A stretch of DNA of 64,000 bases from Clostridia bacterium (GCA_017522225.1 JAFWZR010000033.1:1-64000), one strand, 5' to 3'; counted from the stretch's first letter, positions 16,683 to 26,121 are shown. Numbers and translations: made by a program. Notes: generated from the sequence alone by a model not told the origin.

Positions 16683-17609
16683 ATGATCTATAACAATGTT
16701 CTGGAGGCAATGGGAAACACGCCTCTTATCAGACTTTCAAATATGGTTGACTCCGACAGTGCGGAAATTCTTGTGAAATATGAGGGTCTCAATGTCGGCG
16801 GATCTATCAAAACAAGAACAGCTTACAATATGATTGTTGACGCTGAAAAACGCGGTATCATCAATAAGGATACAATCATCGTTGAGCCCACAAGCGGTAA
16901 CCAGGGTATCGGTCTTGCACTTGTAAGTGCCGTAAGAGGCTACAAGGCAATTATCATTATGCCCGACTCCGTCAGCGAGGAAAGACGCAAGATTGTTGAG
17001 CATTACGGGGCAGAGGTTATCTATGTACACGATGCAGGTAACATCGGCGACTGCATTGACGAGTGTCTTAAGCTTGCACTCAGAATGCGTGACGAAAATC
17101 CGAACGTTTTTGTTCCGCAGCAGTTTGAAAATCCTGCAAATGTTCAGATTCAGCGTGAGCAGACAGGTGTTGAGATTCTTGAGCAGGTCGGCGGTCCGAT
17201 TCACGGTTTCTGCTCGGGTATCGGTACCGGCGGTACAATTACAGGTATCGGTGAAACTCTTAAGGATAAGAATCCCGATATTGAAATCTGGGCAGTTGAG
17301 CCTGAACACGCTGCAATTCTTTCAGGCGGTTCAATCGGCACACACATTCAGATGGGCATCGGTGACGGACTTATCCCCGATATTCTGAACACCTCAATTT
17401 ACAATGATGTATGCATCATAAAGGACGAAGAGGCTTTGCAGACAGCTCGCGACCTCGCCTCCAAGGAAGGTATTATGTGCGGTATTTCAAGCGGCACGAA
17501 TGTTGCCGCAGCAAGGAAGCTTGCAAAGAAGCTCGGCAAGGGCAAAACAGTTGTAACTGTCCTTCCCGATACAGCTGAAAGATACTTCTCAACCCCGCTT
17601 TTTGAATAA
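16683..17609 (+). CDS. cysK: Cysteine synthase (O-acetylserine sulfhydrylase)
   Basis: The 308-residue PLP enzyme makes cysteine from O-acetylserine and sulfide. NTPLIRLSN, the PLP lysine Lys43 in GGSIKTRTAYNM, PTSGNQGIGLA and the PLP-phosphate loop GIGTGGTITG are present, and the C-terminus LPDTAERYFSTPLFE is typical. The PLP motif reads GGSIKTRTA rather than SSVKDRIA, which marks a Firmicutes subclade. A cystathionine-beta-synthase-like role is possible. It has its own promoter and terminator. Confidence 0.92.
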   Translation: MIYNNVLEAMGNTPLIRLSNMVDSDSAEILVKYEGLNVGGSIKTRTAYNMIVDAEKRGIINKDTIIVEPTSGNQGIGLALVSAVRGYKAIIIMPDSVSEERRKIVEHYGAEVIYVHDAGNIGDCIDECLKLALRMRDENPNVFVPQQFENPANVQIQREQTGVEILEQVGGPIHGFCSGIGTGGTITGIGETLKDKNPDIEIWAVEPEHAAILSGGSIGTHIQMGIGDGLIPDILNTSIYNDVCIIKDEEALQTARDLASKEGIMCGISSGTNVAAARKLAKKLGKGKTVVTVLPDTAERYFSTPLFE

Positions 17610-17613
17610 AATC

Positions 17614-17648
17614 AACGGCTTGTAACATCAGTTGCAAGCCGTTTTGTT
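17614..17648 (+). terminator. Terminator of cysK
   Basis: AACGGCTTGTAAC pairs with GTTGCAAGCCGTT through one wobble pair, followed by TTTGTTAT. It lies between converging genes. Confidence 0.8.
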
Positions 17649-17658
17649 ATATGTAAGT

Positions 17659-19833
17659 TTATACCTTGAAAGTATTTTTGCCGGGCTTCAGCTTCTCGTC
17701 AATCGGACCGAACCTTAATGTTGCATCAACACCTTCGCAGATTTCTGCACCGATTAAGACATCCTCGCCCATCTTTTTCCACATTACCGATATTTTACCG
17801 TGCGGTGTGGTGATATGTCCTTTTGCATAGTCTAGGCATTCCGTTACAGCAGGACTGATTATTACCTCGTCATATCTCACGGATTTTTCCGTCTGCTTTA
17901 TACCAAGAATGTTTTCAAAGAGATAGAGTGTATTTGAGCCGAACATCGGATGCGAGTGTGAGGATTCACCGTTCCAATTTTCCCAGATTGTTGAAGCACC
18001 TGCTTTTCGCATCGTCTCAAATGAAACCTCGTTTTTGTTTGACAAGAGCTTTGTTGCAAGCTCAACGTTGCCTGTACGGTAAAGAACATCAAGAAGGATG
18101 TATGTACCGAATATGCCTGTGTCAAACTGACCGAGTGCAGAATACTTTTCTTGAAGCTTTGCGACTGTTCGCTCATCACCCGCTCCGCAATCCACGGCAA
18201 ATGCATCAGCTCCCTGAAGTCCGCCAAGGAATCCGCCGTCACCGTCAGCATATTCGCGTTTTACTGCCTGAAGATGTTCGTCAATCATTTCCTCATACCT
18301 TGCAGTATCAATACCGAGCACATCGCAAAGACTTACAAGCATTCTGAGTTGACTGATATACATAGTTGTGTTTACAAACGGCTCGGGAATAGTGACTCTT
18401 TCGGGGGTGCACCAGTCACCAAGACACCATCCGTCCTTTTCTTCCCTTACAATAAGTCCGTTTTCACAACGGGATTCCATATATTCAACAAACTTAGCCA
18501 TATTGGGATAGACTTCACGCAGTGCTTCAACATCACCGTAATGGCGGTAGAATGTATAAGGAACAACTATCATTGCTCCGCCCCAACCTGCAGGACCGCC
18601 TCCGCCTCCTGCAAACGGTGCTGTATGCTGAACGTGTCCTGTATAGATATCCTGACAATCCTTGATATCTTCAATCCACTTGCGGTACATCGCTTCAGCA
18701 TCAAACTGTGTCATAACTGCATCACAGGTAAGCTGACCGTCACCCGTGTAGCCCAGACGCTCACGGTGGGGACAGTCTGACGGAATGCAGCCGTGAGTGT
18801 TGCCCTCCTGAGTGTTGATGAATGCGTTATATAACCAGTTAAGTGTTTCGTCGCTGCACTCAAAGGACGAGTTCGGCTTCATATCGGTATGAATCACTCG
18901 CACCTCATCAGGCTCACAGTTGTTTGAAAGGGCAAAATACTGAAATCCGTACCAACAGAAATACGGATGGTAAAGCTCGTCCGAGTCATCCGTTATAGCA
19001 AAGAATCTCTGTCTCTGCTCGTTGTAGCCTACAGACATATTATCAATATCAAGGTCAGGTGTCAGCTCCTCTGCACACTCGCACCAGATGTGTTCACCTC
19101 TGTCAGCACATCTTATTACAGGGTAACCCGTAATGTTTCTTGCCACCTTATAAACATTGTAGGTGTCAAATGACTTTACAAGCTCAGGCTTCAGAGTTTC
19201 AATAACCTTATCCGACGGGCAGGTCTGAATATAAAACTCCGTCAGCGGCACTGTCACGATATCGGGCTCAGCCCAGCCGTGCTTCTGTGCTTCAAGTGTA
19301 TTCCACTTGCGGTCAAAACGGCTGTAATCGTGTCTTTCACCGTGGAAGAGATTTGAGCTTATAAAAAAGCCCTTCTGATAAAGAGTTTTCTTATCAGAAA
19401 CCACGCTTGTGCCGTCTTCAAAATCTATCTTGTAGCAAAGCTTTATCTTTCCGTAGCTGACATTACCCTCGCCTTTTCGGAGCAACTGATGATAAAAGCC
19501 ACCGCCGACCATTACACCAAGTACATTTTCACCCTCGCAGAGGTAGGGAGTAATATCGTATTTCATAACGTGTATTCTGTGTGACCAGATGTCATTGAGC
19601 GGATATGATAAAAGCATATCGGGACGATTGTGGTAATCTGTGTAAGCAGGAGCAAATTCGTCCGAGCCGACACGCTTGCCGTTGATGTACAAAACAAAAT
19701 AACCCAATCCGCAGATAGTTATTTCTGCAGATTGGGTTTTATTATTTTCAAATGTTGCGCGGAAGAGTGCAGCATCAGCATCACTCTTCGGGCATATCCA
19801 TCTTGCATCAGAAAAAAGTTCTTTGTGTGTCAT
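17659..19833 (-). CDS. GH78-type alpha-L-rhamnosidase
   Basis: The 724-residue protein has the GH78 domain order: an N-terminal carbohydrate-binding beta-sandwich (LGYFVLYINGKRVGSDEFAP), a further beta domain, then an (alpha/alpha)6 barrel. The barrel carries the hallmark IPSDCPHRERLGYTGDGQ and a Trp-rich segment WCLGDWCTPE, followed by a small C-terminal beta domain. The family releases terminal rhamnose from plant glycosides and pectic side chains. There is no signal peptide, so substrates are probably imported. The start codon follows GGAGGCG. The gene stands alone, converging with cysK. Confidence 0.9.
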   Translation of the reverse strand: MTHKELFSDARWICPKSDADAALFRATFENNKTQSAEITICGLGYFVLYINGKRVGSDEFAPAYTDYHNRPDMLLSYPLNDIWSHRIHVMKYDITPYLCEGENVLGVMVGGGFYHQLLRKGEGNVSYGKIKLCYKIDFEDGTSVVSDKKTLYQKGFFISSNLFHGERHDYSRFDRKWNTLEAQKHGWAEPDIVTVPLTEFYIQTCPSDKVIETLKPELVKSFDTYNVYKVARNITGYPVIRCADRGEHIWCECAEELTPDLDIDNMSVGYNEQRQRFFAITDDSDELYHPYFCWYGFQYFALSNNCEPDEVRVIHTDMKPNSSFECSDETLNWLYNAFINTQEGNTHGCIPSDCPHRERLGYTGDGQLTCDAVMTQFDAEAMYRKWIEDIKDCQDIYTGHVQHTAPFAGGGGGPAGWGGAMIVVPYTFYRHYGDVEALREVYPNMAKFVEYMESRCENGLIVREEKDGWCLGDWCTPERVTIPEPFVNTTMYISQLRMLVSLCDVLGIDTARYEEMIDEHLQAVKREYADGDGGFLGGLQGADAFAVDCGAGDERTVAKLQEKYSALGQFDTGIFGTYILLDVLYRTGNVELATKLLSNKNEVSFETMRKAGASTIWENWNGESSHSHPMFGSNTLYLFENILGIKQTEKSVRYDEVIISPAVTECLDYAKGHITTPHGKISVMWKKMGEDVLIGAEICEGVDATLRFGPIDEKLKPGKNTFKV

Positions 19834-19851
19834 AGTATCGCCTCCATAGAA

Positions 19852-19880
19852 ATGATACTATAAAGCTGAACTTTTTACAA
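19852..19880 (-). promoter_or_regulatory. Possible promoter of the GH78 gene
   Basis: On the minus strand TTGTAA and TATCAT are separated by 17 bp, upstream of ATG 19833. The match is weaker than other promoters in the window and implies a very short leader. Confidence 0.35.
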
Positions 19881-19887
19881 CCAAAAA

Positions 19888-20568
19888 TTACAATTCTTCG
19901 ACAGAAACTATGCCGTTAGCGGCAGAAATTGCCGTCATAATTTTATCGTGCGAAATCTTCTTAGGCAACTGAAGTTGGAATATTGCACAGGCATTGTTAC
20001 CTGACTTTGTAATTTCAAGGTCAATGATAACAATTCGGTACCCCTTGATAAGTCGGATGATGTTATCAAGGTTTTCATTATCCTCATACTCTACATAAAT
20101 ATTAAGATTACGCGAGTTGACAAGAACCCAGTATTCAAACTTTACAAAGAAAATCTCCGCAACGAGGATAACCACGGTTGAAATCACAGCTGCCTCGTAA
20201 TATCCTGCACCGATCGCAAGACCGATAATTGCACACGTCCACAAGCCTGCCGCCGTTGTAAGGCCCTTTACCTGGCGGCGCTTTGTAACAATAATTGCAC
20301 CCGCACCGATGAAGCCGATACCCGCAACAACCTGTGCACCAAGTCTGCCGATATCGGTATAGAGGTTGAGGTTATAAAAAAGGTACTGACTTGTAAGTGT
20401 TGTCATTGAAGCACCGAGGCAGATAAGAATATGCGTTCTGAAGCCTGCAGGTCGGCGCTTATGCTCACGCTCGATACCGATTATACCGCCGCATACAACT
20501 GCAAGGAAAAGTCTGAACAGTACCGAAACAGTGGTAACATCTCTAAAATAATCAATAAAACTCAACAT
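19888..20568 (-). CDS. MgtC/SapB family membrane protein
   Basis: The 226-residue protein has about four membrane segments in the first 140 residues. The MgtC/SapB signature is GGIIGIEREHKRRPAGFRTH with LICLGASMTTLTS, then AGIGFIGAGAIIV and GLTTAAGLWTCAIIGLAIGAG. A soluble C-terminal domain of about 80 residues has an ACT-like pattern. MgtC proteins are tied to growth at low magnesium and to virulence in other bacteria; their exact activity is unsettled. It lies 15 bp after a homologous gene, so the two form an operon and may be a heteromeric pair. Confidence 0.9.
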   Translation of the reverse strand: MLSFIDYFRDVTTVSVLFRLFLAVVCGGIIGIEREHKRRPAGFRTHILICLGASMTTLTSQYLFYNLNLYTDIGRLGAQVVAGIGFIGAGAIIVTKRRQVKGLTTAAGLWTCAIIGLAIGAGYYEAAVISTVVILVAEIFFVKFEYWVLVNSRNLNIYVEYEDNENLDNIIRLIKGYRIVIIDLEITKSGNNACAIFQLQLPKKISHDKIMTAISAANGIVSVEEL

Positions 20569-20583
20569 TCAAACTCTCCCCCT

Positions 20584-21321
20584 TTATATCTCGTCAACCA
20601 GTGTGACAAAATCAAATTTTGAAATCTTTGACATAACGTGAGAGTGGGTTTCGTGTTTAGGAAGTCCCATTGAAATAACCGCACCGATAACCACACCGTT
20701 TGATTGCTTTTCGCGCTGTATATCAACATCAAAAATCTGAATATTCATCGACTTGATTGTATTGATGACAGCACCGAGATTTTCCATTTTGTCAAACTCG
20801 ACATAGAGGTCCATATTTCTTGCATTCGCAATAACCCACGCTCCGAGTTTATTGAAAATTGTTGTTGTGATAAGAATAAGCAAAAATCCGAAGATTGCAC
20901 ACTCGTAGAAGCCCGCACCGATTGCAAGTCCCATACAAGCCGATGCCCACAGACCTGCGGCTGTTGTAAGTCCCTTGACCTCCTGCCTGCCCGTTACGAT
21001 AATCGTACCTGCACCGAGGAAACCGATGCCGTTGATAACCTGTGCACCGAAGCGTGACACGTCGGTTTTTACACCGACTGCCGCAGCAAGCTCTGACCAT
21101 ACGGTTGAAAGAAGCTCCGCTTCATACTGGCTGAGCACCATTGTAAGTGCAGCTCCGAGACAGACAATCATATATGTTCGGCTGCCTGCTGCACGATGTT
21201 TCTGACCGCGTTCAAGACCGATTAGTCCGCCGAAAAACACGGCAAGCAGAATTTTGATAATGAGAGCCGGTAATGTTACCTCACGGAACTGATCAAGCCA
21301 CGGTATCAATGAATCCATCAT
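20584..21321 (-). CDS. MgtC/SapB family membrane protein (paralogue)
   Basis: The 245-residue homologue of the 19888-20568 product carries GLIGLERGQKHRAAGSRTYM, NGIGFLGAGTIIV and GLTTAAGLWASACMGLAIGAG. It also has a C-terminal soluble domain with FDKMENLGAVINTIKSMNIQ. It is the promoter-proximal member of the tandem pair, with a strong promoter at 21414-21442 and a leader of about 85 nt. That leader includes a hairpin (GCGGACGTGA/TTCACATCCGC) at 21371-21397 that could be regulatory. Confidence 0.9.
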   Translation of the reverse strand: MMDSLIPWLDQFREVTLPALIIKILLAVFFGGLIGLERGQKHRAAGSRTYMIVCLGAALTMVLSQYEAELLSTVWSELAAAVGVKTDVSRFGAQVINGIGFLGAGTIIVTGRQEVKGLTTAAGLWASACMGLAIGAGFYECAIFGFLLILITTTIFNKLGAWVIANARNMDLYVEFDKMENLGAVINTIKSMNIQIFDVDIQREKQSNGVVIGAVISMGLPKHETHSHVMSKISKFDFVTLVDEI

Positions 21322-21370
21322 ACAACAAACCTCCTTTACATTCGTTTACTTTGCCTTATATAATGTATTC

Positions 21371-21397
21371 AGCGGACGTGATAAAATTTCACATCCG
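21371..21397 (-). promoter_or_regulatory. Hairpin in the mgtC operon leader
   Basis: GCGGACGTGA and TTCACATCCGC pair with one mismatch or bulge, downstream of the predicted transcription start and about 50 nt before the start codon. There is no T tract, so it is not a terminator. A magnesium-responsive role is only a guess. Confidence 0.35.
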
Positions 21398-21413
21398 CCG
21401 AGTTAATAAAAGA

Positions 21414-21442
21414 AATATACTATAATTTTCCTCTTTTGTCAA
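21414..21442 (-). promoter_or_regulatory. SigA-type promoter of the mgtC pair
   Basis: On the minus strand a perfect TTGACA and TATATT are separated by 17 bp. Confidence 0.8.
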
Positions 21443-21495
21443 GTATTACACAGTATTTTAATGTTAATACAGCAAAAACTGATTACGGTGATTTT

Positions 21496-21711
21496 ATGAA
21501 AAACAATGAAGGTAAGGTATACCGCAAAATTGACGATGCTGTTTTCGGTCAGCCCGAAACCTGTGATGAAATTCTGCACAAATACGGCACTTATGAAATT
21601 CAGCCCACAAATGATTCGGATAATTCTTTTCCTAAAATCTCACAGGGTCTGCCTACAAGCCGAAAGAGAAAGCATTATAAAGGCTTTAACAAAGAGCAGG
21701 GCAGACACTGA
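21496..21711 (+). CDS. Small hydrophilic protein of unknown function
   Basis: The 71-residue product starts MKNNEGKVYRKIDDAVFGQP, contains CDEILHKYGTYEIQPT and FPKISQGLP, and ends in a basic stretch (SRKRKHYKGFNKEQGRH). ATG 21496 follows GGTGA by four bases; the longer frame begins at a TTG inside the opposite-strand promoter and is unlikely. It has no membrane segment and no known domain. Small proteins with a YGTYEIQPT-like motif seem to recur in related Clostridia (from memory, not checked). It converges with the lipoprotein gene with five bases between stop codons. Confidence 0.6.
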   Translation: MKNNEGKVYRKIDDAVFGQPETCDEILHKYGTYEIQPTNDSDNSFPKISQGLPTSRKRKHYKGFNKEQGRH

Positions 21712-21716
21712 AACGG

Positions 21717-22382
21717 TTAATTGACAAACAAATACTCAGTATCATATACGGTCCAATCGTATCTGACTCCTCGTTCATCAAACTGATTGAACATAAACTG
21801 AGCCAAACGGAACGCCTGCATATCAGTACATTGTGCATAGATGTCAGCATCTTCCGTAACACCCAGAACGTATTCCATTGTTAACGTATCACGCTCTATA
21901 ATTAATTGCGATGTATTAAAGCAATTAAAAACACAGTATGACATATAATCAAGCTGTACATCAGTCAGCGTATCAAGAAATTCAGGAATCGTTTGCCACG
22001 AGCTTTCAGGCATCTGTGCCAGAGTCATAAACGAAAGCACATAACTTATCGCACGGTATGTCGTTCCCATTCCAAGATAATTTACAGTACAGAATCGGTC
22101 AACAAGACTAAGAACCTCATCGTCCCCCTCGTATGTTATCCTGAAATCCTCCTGCGATGCGTTGTAGTATATAGAGTTTTTATCTATTTCCTTACGCGAA
22201 GGATAATACGGCTCGGGAATCAGATCTTTTTCCGTGGTATCTGTATCAGTTTTTTCTGTGGTTTCGGTTGTGTTCTCGGCAATTGTTGTATCGTTTTCCG
22301 AGTCCTCACTCTTATTGCACGAAGCAAATGCGAGCAATAAAGATATGGCCAACAATATACAAAGTATTTTCTTCACAGTCAT
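21717..22382 (-). CDS. Putative lipoprotein of unknown function
   Basis: The product of about 221 residues has a lipoprotein signal peptide ending in the lipobox LAFASC. A Thr/Glu-rich linker (TTEKTDTDTTEKD) is followed by a probably helical domain of about 150 residues. I recognise no family. ATG 22382 is preferred over an upstream TTG because AAGGGG lies just before it. It follows the membrane protein gene at 22445-23227, but a terminator at 22400-22440 separates the two. Confidence 0.78.
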   Translation of the reverse strand: MTVKKILCILLAISLLLAFASCNKSEDSENDTTIAENTTETTEKTDTDTTEKDLIPEPYYPSRKEIDKNSIYYNASQEDFRITYEGDDEVLSLVDRFCTVNYLGMGTTYRAISYVLSFMTLAQMPESSWQTIPEFLDTLTDVQLDYMSYCVFNCFNTSQLIIERDTLTMEYVLGVTEDADIYAQCTDMQAFRLAQFMFNQFDERGVRYDWTVYDTEYLFVN

Positions 22383-22399
22383 CAATCCCCTTACTAAGT

Positions 22400-22440
22400 T
22401 TTAAAAATCAACAGCGATACCCCCTCGAGGAGTATCGCTG
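22400..22440 (-). terminator. Terminator of the 22445-23227 gene
   Basis: CAGCGATAC pairs with GTATCGCTG around a partly self-complementary loop, followed on the minus strand by TTGATTTTTAAAAC. Confidence 0.8.
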
Positions 22441-22444
22441 ACTT

Positions 22445-23227
22445 TTATTTTGTAACAAGCTCTTTTTCTTCCGCCTTAAGCATTTCTTCAATCTGCTTGT
22501 TAACATCGTGCTTACCCTTGTGCATAAACGGATAAATTTTGAGACCTACCCATGCGATAATTGCGCCGACAGAGTTAAGAACGATATCTCCCATTGTATC
22601 CATAAGCGGCCAACGGTCAGGATAAATCGGATCAAAGAGTGTTGCCTCTTTAGGTGTGCCCTGTGCAAGAGCAAAGCTCCAATGCTGTGCGTCGCCGATT
22701 GCACCGGTTGCGGCATTGCTCATAACCTGGTCTGTTGTAAATTCAAAAAGCTCCCAGCAGGTTGAAACAAAGAAAGAATAGCCGAGCGCACAAAGAAGCG
22801 CAACGGGAACTGAACACTTAACCTTATCACGAAGCTGCATTGCAACAACAACCTGATATCCCAGAAGAACTGTCAGCACACCGCTGATAAGGTGCATTCC
22901 CGAATCCCACAGACGCAATTCATAATAAAGGTTCAGGAATTTTCCGCCGAACGAACCGCAGAAAAGCATAATGATTGAAACAATCTGAATATACGACGGG
23001 ATATGACGGAGCATCGACTTTTTGGGGAACATCATAAAGATTTCCCAAGCGAACATACCGACGAGATTTGCAACCACCTGAAGCGGGTCAGCCATCTCTC
23101 TTGTTCCGTTTGAAACGTCAATAAGACTCCTAATTAATGCATATATCATCAAACCACGGAAAATCCACCAAATAATGATTTCCGCTGTTGTGCAGTTTTC
23201 ACGAACTCTTTTTAAATACTCTTTCAT
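22445..23227 (-). CDS. Integral membrane protein, YjdF/DUF2238-like
   Basis: The 260-residue protein has about six membrane segments. It contains LRLWDSGMHLISGVLTVLLG, STCWELFEFTTDQV and DTMGDIVLNSVGAIIAWVGL, the pattern of charged residues in membrane helices seen in the YjdF/DUF2238 family. The C-terminus is a charged helix (KQIEEMLKAEEKELVTK). Function is unknown and the family assignment is tentative. It has its own terminator. Confidence 0.65.
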   Translation of the reverse strand: MKEYLKRVRENCTTAEIIIWWIFRGLMIYALIRSLIDVSNGTREMADPLQVVANLVGMFAWEIFMMFPKKSMLRHIPSYIQIVSIIMLFCGSFGGKFLNLYYELRLWDSGMHLISGVLTVLLGYQVVVAMQLRDKVKCSVPVALLCALGYSFFVSTCWELFEFTTDQVMSNAATGAIGDAQHWSFALAQGTPKEATLFDPIYPDRWPLMDTMGDIVLNSVGAIIAWVGLKIYPFMHKGKHDVNKQIEEMLKAEEKELVTK

Positions 23228-23349
23228 TTCATCACCTTTATTTTAAATTCTTTACCATCGGACAAGCAACGGTCAAATTCCACTAAATCATAATACATAA
23301 TAATAATTTTGTCAAGATACAGTTTAGCCTGACAGAGCCAATGGATTAT

Positions 23350-23378
23350 TTGACAAAACTTCATATTATTGATAAAAT
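23350..23378 (+). promoter_or_regulatory. SigA-type promoter of the esterase gene
   Basis: A perfect TTGACA and TAAAAT are separated by 17 bp, about 20 bp before ATG 23399. Confidence 0.8.
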
Positions 23379-23398
23379 GATTTTATGAGGTGATTAAT

Positions 23399-24457
23399 AT
23401 GAAAATGACTAAAAAAGTTCTTGCAGTATTTCTTGCAATGTGTCTGTTTGCACTTCCGTTTGCAGTAAGCACAAGCGCAGCAGGCAGAAAGCCCGCACTC
23501 CGCACATCAGCAGGTATCGAGGCTCTTCGTGACGAATTCGATCACGATGTTGCTCCCGAGGCAGGCGGTCACGCGCTTGACTACGCTTACTATTCACCTG
23601 TCGGAAAAAATGACGATACAAAGTATCCGCTTGTTATTTTCCTGCACGGTATCGGTCACGCTGACTATGTCGGTGCACAGCTTGATGACAGTGACTTCCC
23701 TTATTGGGCATCTTCAGAATTGCAGAGCCGTTTTGACGAGGGCGGTGCATTCATTCTGCTTCCCCGCGCACCTGAGCAGAAGCTGGTTTATTGGGGCGAA
23801 ACTCTGATTGAATCCTTACGTTCTGTTATTGACGATGTTCTCGAAAAGCACGGTGACAACATTGACCCGACAAAAATCTTCATCGGCGGCAGCTCTGCAG
23901 GCGGTGAGATGACATGGAAAATGATTGTCGCTTTCCCTGAGTATTTTGCAGGTGCTTTCCCGATCGCATCAACAGGTACTGTATCTGAGGAGGATGTAAT
24001 CTACTCATCCGATGTTGCAATCTGGATGATTTCAAGCAAGAAAGATCCTGTAGTCAACTACACAACCATTACCCTTCCGTTGTGGAACAAGGTTATAAAG
24101 TACAACGCTCAGCCCGAAAACTGCAGACTTTCCAGCTTTGACAGCGTTACTGAGCCTGCAGGTAATTCTGCAAGTGACAACCACCATATGGCAAAGGTTG
24201 TAACATATGACTTCCATATGCTTGACGGCAGCACCTATCCGAACGTTACAACAATCAACGGCAACTCTCAGAAGGTTTCACTCGTAAGTCCGAACGGCAT
24301 TATCAAGTGGATGAATTCGCTTTCCTCCGAATTTGACGGAAGCACAGGCAGCGGTTCAGGCAACATCAATGTTTCTGCTTTTGATGCAATCTTCGGTGTT
24401 ATCCGCAACTTCTTCCTCAAGATTGTTAATATTTTCCAGAGAATTTTAGGTCTTTAA
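23399..24457 (+). CDS. Exported alpha/beta-hydrolase (esterase) with C-terminal amphipathic tail
   Basis: The 352-residue protein has a signal peptide (VLAVFLAMCLFALPFAVSTSA). An alpha/beta-hydrolase domain follows with the oxyanion segment VIFLHGIGHAD, the nucleophile elbow GGSSAGGEM and a probable acid/His pair further on (SSKKDPVVNY and DNHHMAKV). It resembles PHB-depolymerase/feruloyl-esterase-like carbohydrate esterases. After a Ser/Gly linker it ends in FDAIFGVIRNFFLKIVNIFQ, a tail like those of other exported proteins here. ATG 23399 follows GAGGTGA; the upstream GTG lies inside the RBS. The substrate is unknown, perhaps acylated plant or host glycan. Confidence 0.85.
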   Translation: MKMTKKVLAVFLAMCLFALPFAVSTSAAGRKPALRTSAGIEALRDEFDHDVAPEAGGHALDYAYYSPVGKNDDTKYPLVIFLHGIGHADYVGAQLDDSDFPYWASSELQSRFDEGGAFILLPRAPEQKLVYWGETLIESLRSVIDDVLEKHGDNIDPTKIFIGGSSAGGEMTWKMIVAFPEYFAGAFPIASTGTVSEEDVIYSSDVAIWMISSKKDPVVNYTTITLPLWNKVIKYNAQPENCRLSSFDSVTEPAGNSASDNHHMAKVVTYDFHMLDGSTYPNVTTINGNSQKVSLVSPNGIIKWMNSLSSEFDGSTGSGSGNINVSAFDAIFGVIRNFFLKIVNIFQRILGL

Positions 24458-24474
24458 TACTCAGATAAAAATTC

Positions 24475-24506
24475 AACCTCCTGATGTCAAGGCATCAGGA
24501 GGTTTT
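24475..24506 (+). terminator. Two-way terminator between the esterase and GH110 genes
   Basis: AACCTCCTGATG pairs with CATCAGGAGGTT and is followed by TTTTCTTG. The stop codon of the GH110 gene lies in its loop. Confidence 0.85.
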
Positions 24507-26121
24507 CTTGTTCTGTTATACGTCCCACAACTTTTGTGTGAATGCTGTACGGTGCGTCGAATGTGTTACCCGAAATCTCAGCTTCGCCAAGATACTCGAG
24601 CCAGAAAAGATGCTTGCCCGCAGCCGCTTGTCTGAAAACATTACCCGTCACGGTCAGCTTACCGTGGACAAATGCCGTTGAGTTATCATCCATTACCTTT
24701 GGTGTATAACGAATAGACGGTGAGCCCTGCCACATTCCTGCGTAGTCGCAGTTTGTAACAACATTATTCCGGAAGATTATTTCATTCGTTTTACCCGACT
24801 CAAACCAGAAATTGCAATCATCCTCAAGAAGCAGCGCGGGTCCCCACAGATTTGTAAAACGGTTATTTTCAATAATAACCTCACCACGGGTTGTACACAG
24901 TATTCCTCTGCCCGACGTAGGTCCGAAGTCACAGTTACTCACATAAAGATCGGGTGTCCAGGTAATATTTTCCAAAACATCCCTACCGACCTCAATGGAA
25001 GGCAAGGCTCGGTCAAGCTGAAGAAGGATGTCAGTATCATTCAGCTTTTTGTAGGACACAACCTTTGTTTTTTCGTAGGGAATAAGGGTATTCCATTTTA
25101 TAAACTCAAGCTCATCGCCTCTCTCAAATGCCTGAAAGCCCCACGTCTCATCGTGCATAAATCGGACAATCACCGTGTTTTCTTTTTCGTCGGCTTCCAT
25201 TATTCTCAGGTGAGTGCCGTGAACATTTACATAGTCATCCTGTGCGCCGTACGCCTTGCAGTTTTCAATAGTAATCTTACCCTTGCAGCCCGAAAACTGA
25301 AAGAAATCGGCAGTGCTTGCAATTGTTCTGCCCTCTTTGGGTGTGAAGTCGCAGTTTCTGTAAGCGATATTCTCGCAGAATTGTGAAACCATACCGAGAC
25401 CATGCATAAACCTGATACGCATATCTTCGAATACAATGTTTTTTGAACGGTTAAACAGACTGCCCGTCTGGTCACGGACAATGTTTCGGGTCTGAAAAAT
25501 ATCACCCGTTTTAAAATCAGCATCTTTGTTGGCAAGAGTCACGCGGAGAGTATGTTCATCAAGCTGTTCAATCTTTTCAAATTTCAGATCATTACGGTCA
25601 AAATCCCTGCACATTTTGGTTTCGGGATCATAAACCTTGACATAACGCCCCTGAACATAGGTCTTGTACTCCCAATACGGCTTGCCGTCAGCGCCGTTTT
25701 CACCGCACCAGTAAAGCTCGTTGCCGTCCACACGGAAACGGCAATCGGGATGAATACGGATATCGCACACACCGTTATTGTTTGAAAGCACCGTAAATTC
25801 CGTCATCGTCGGGCAGGCATAGTCAACCGTAAGGTTTCTGACAACAATGTTTTCACATCCGTCGAAAAGAAACGGAGTCATTTTTCCGTGAATCAGCAGA
25901 GTAGAGCCGTTGCCGTCAATCAGCATATTCTTTTTGTCCTTCAGATAAATTGCAACCGAGCGCGCACCGTCGGGATTTTCATGCTTTTTTGCAGTGTTTG
26001 TGCAAAAATATCCGGTAAGATTAAATGAGTCTTCAGGATATACATCATATACTTTTTCCTTACCGAATCTGATAATGCCGCCGTATTTGTTGATATCAAA
26101 AGCCGTACTGATTTCGTTCAT
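24487..26121 (-). CDS. GH110-type exo-alpha-galactosidase (parallel beta-helix)
   Basis: The 544-residue protein is a right-handed parallel beta-helix with repeating short strands (GKITIENCKAYGAQDDYVNV, GEVIIENNRFTNLWGPALLL). The stretch DFFQFSGCKGKITIENC followed by QDDYVNVHGTH matches GH110, a family that removes terminal alpha-1,3-linked galactose, including from blood group B structures. No signal peptide is visible. ATG 26121 follows GGTGGTGA; the longer frame lacks an RBS. It is divergent from the GH43 gene. Another beta-helix glycosidase or epimerase is the alternative, but the motif match is good. Confidence 0.82.
   Translation of the reverse strand: MNEISTAFDINKYGGIIRFGKEKVYDVYPEDSFNLTGYFCTNTAKKHENPDGARSVAIYLKDKKNMLIDGNGSTLLIHGKMTPFLFDGCENIVVRNLTVDYACPTMTEFTVLSNNNGVCDIRIHPDCRFRVDGNELYWCGENGADGKPYWEYKTYVQGRYVKVYDPETKMCRDFDRNDLKFEKIEQLDEHTLRVTLANKDADFKTGDIFQTRNIVRDQTGSLFNRSKNIVFEDMRIRFMHGLGMVSQFCENIAYRNCDFTPKEGRTIASTADFFQFSGCKGKITIENCKAYGAQDDYVNVHGTHLRIMEADEKENTVIVRFMHDETWGFQAFERGDELEFIKWNTLIPYEKTKVVSYKKLNDTDILLQLDRALPSIEVGRDVLENITWTPDLYVSNCDFGPTSGRGILCTTRGEVIIENNRFTNLWGPALLLEDDCNFWFESGKTNEIIFRNNVVTNCDYAGMWQGSPSIRYTPKVMDDNSTAFVHGKLTVTGNVFRQAAAGKHLFWLEYLGEAEISGNTFDAPYSIHTKVVGRITEQENLLMP

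Noticed and set aside
19834..19859. RBS-hiding hairpin (AGTATC/GATACT) before the GH78 gene
   Set aside because: The best promoter candidate overlaps the upstream arm, so the full hairpin would not be in the transcript.
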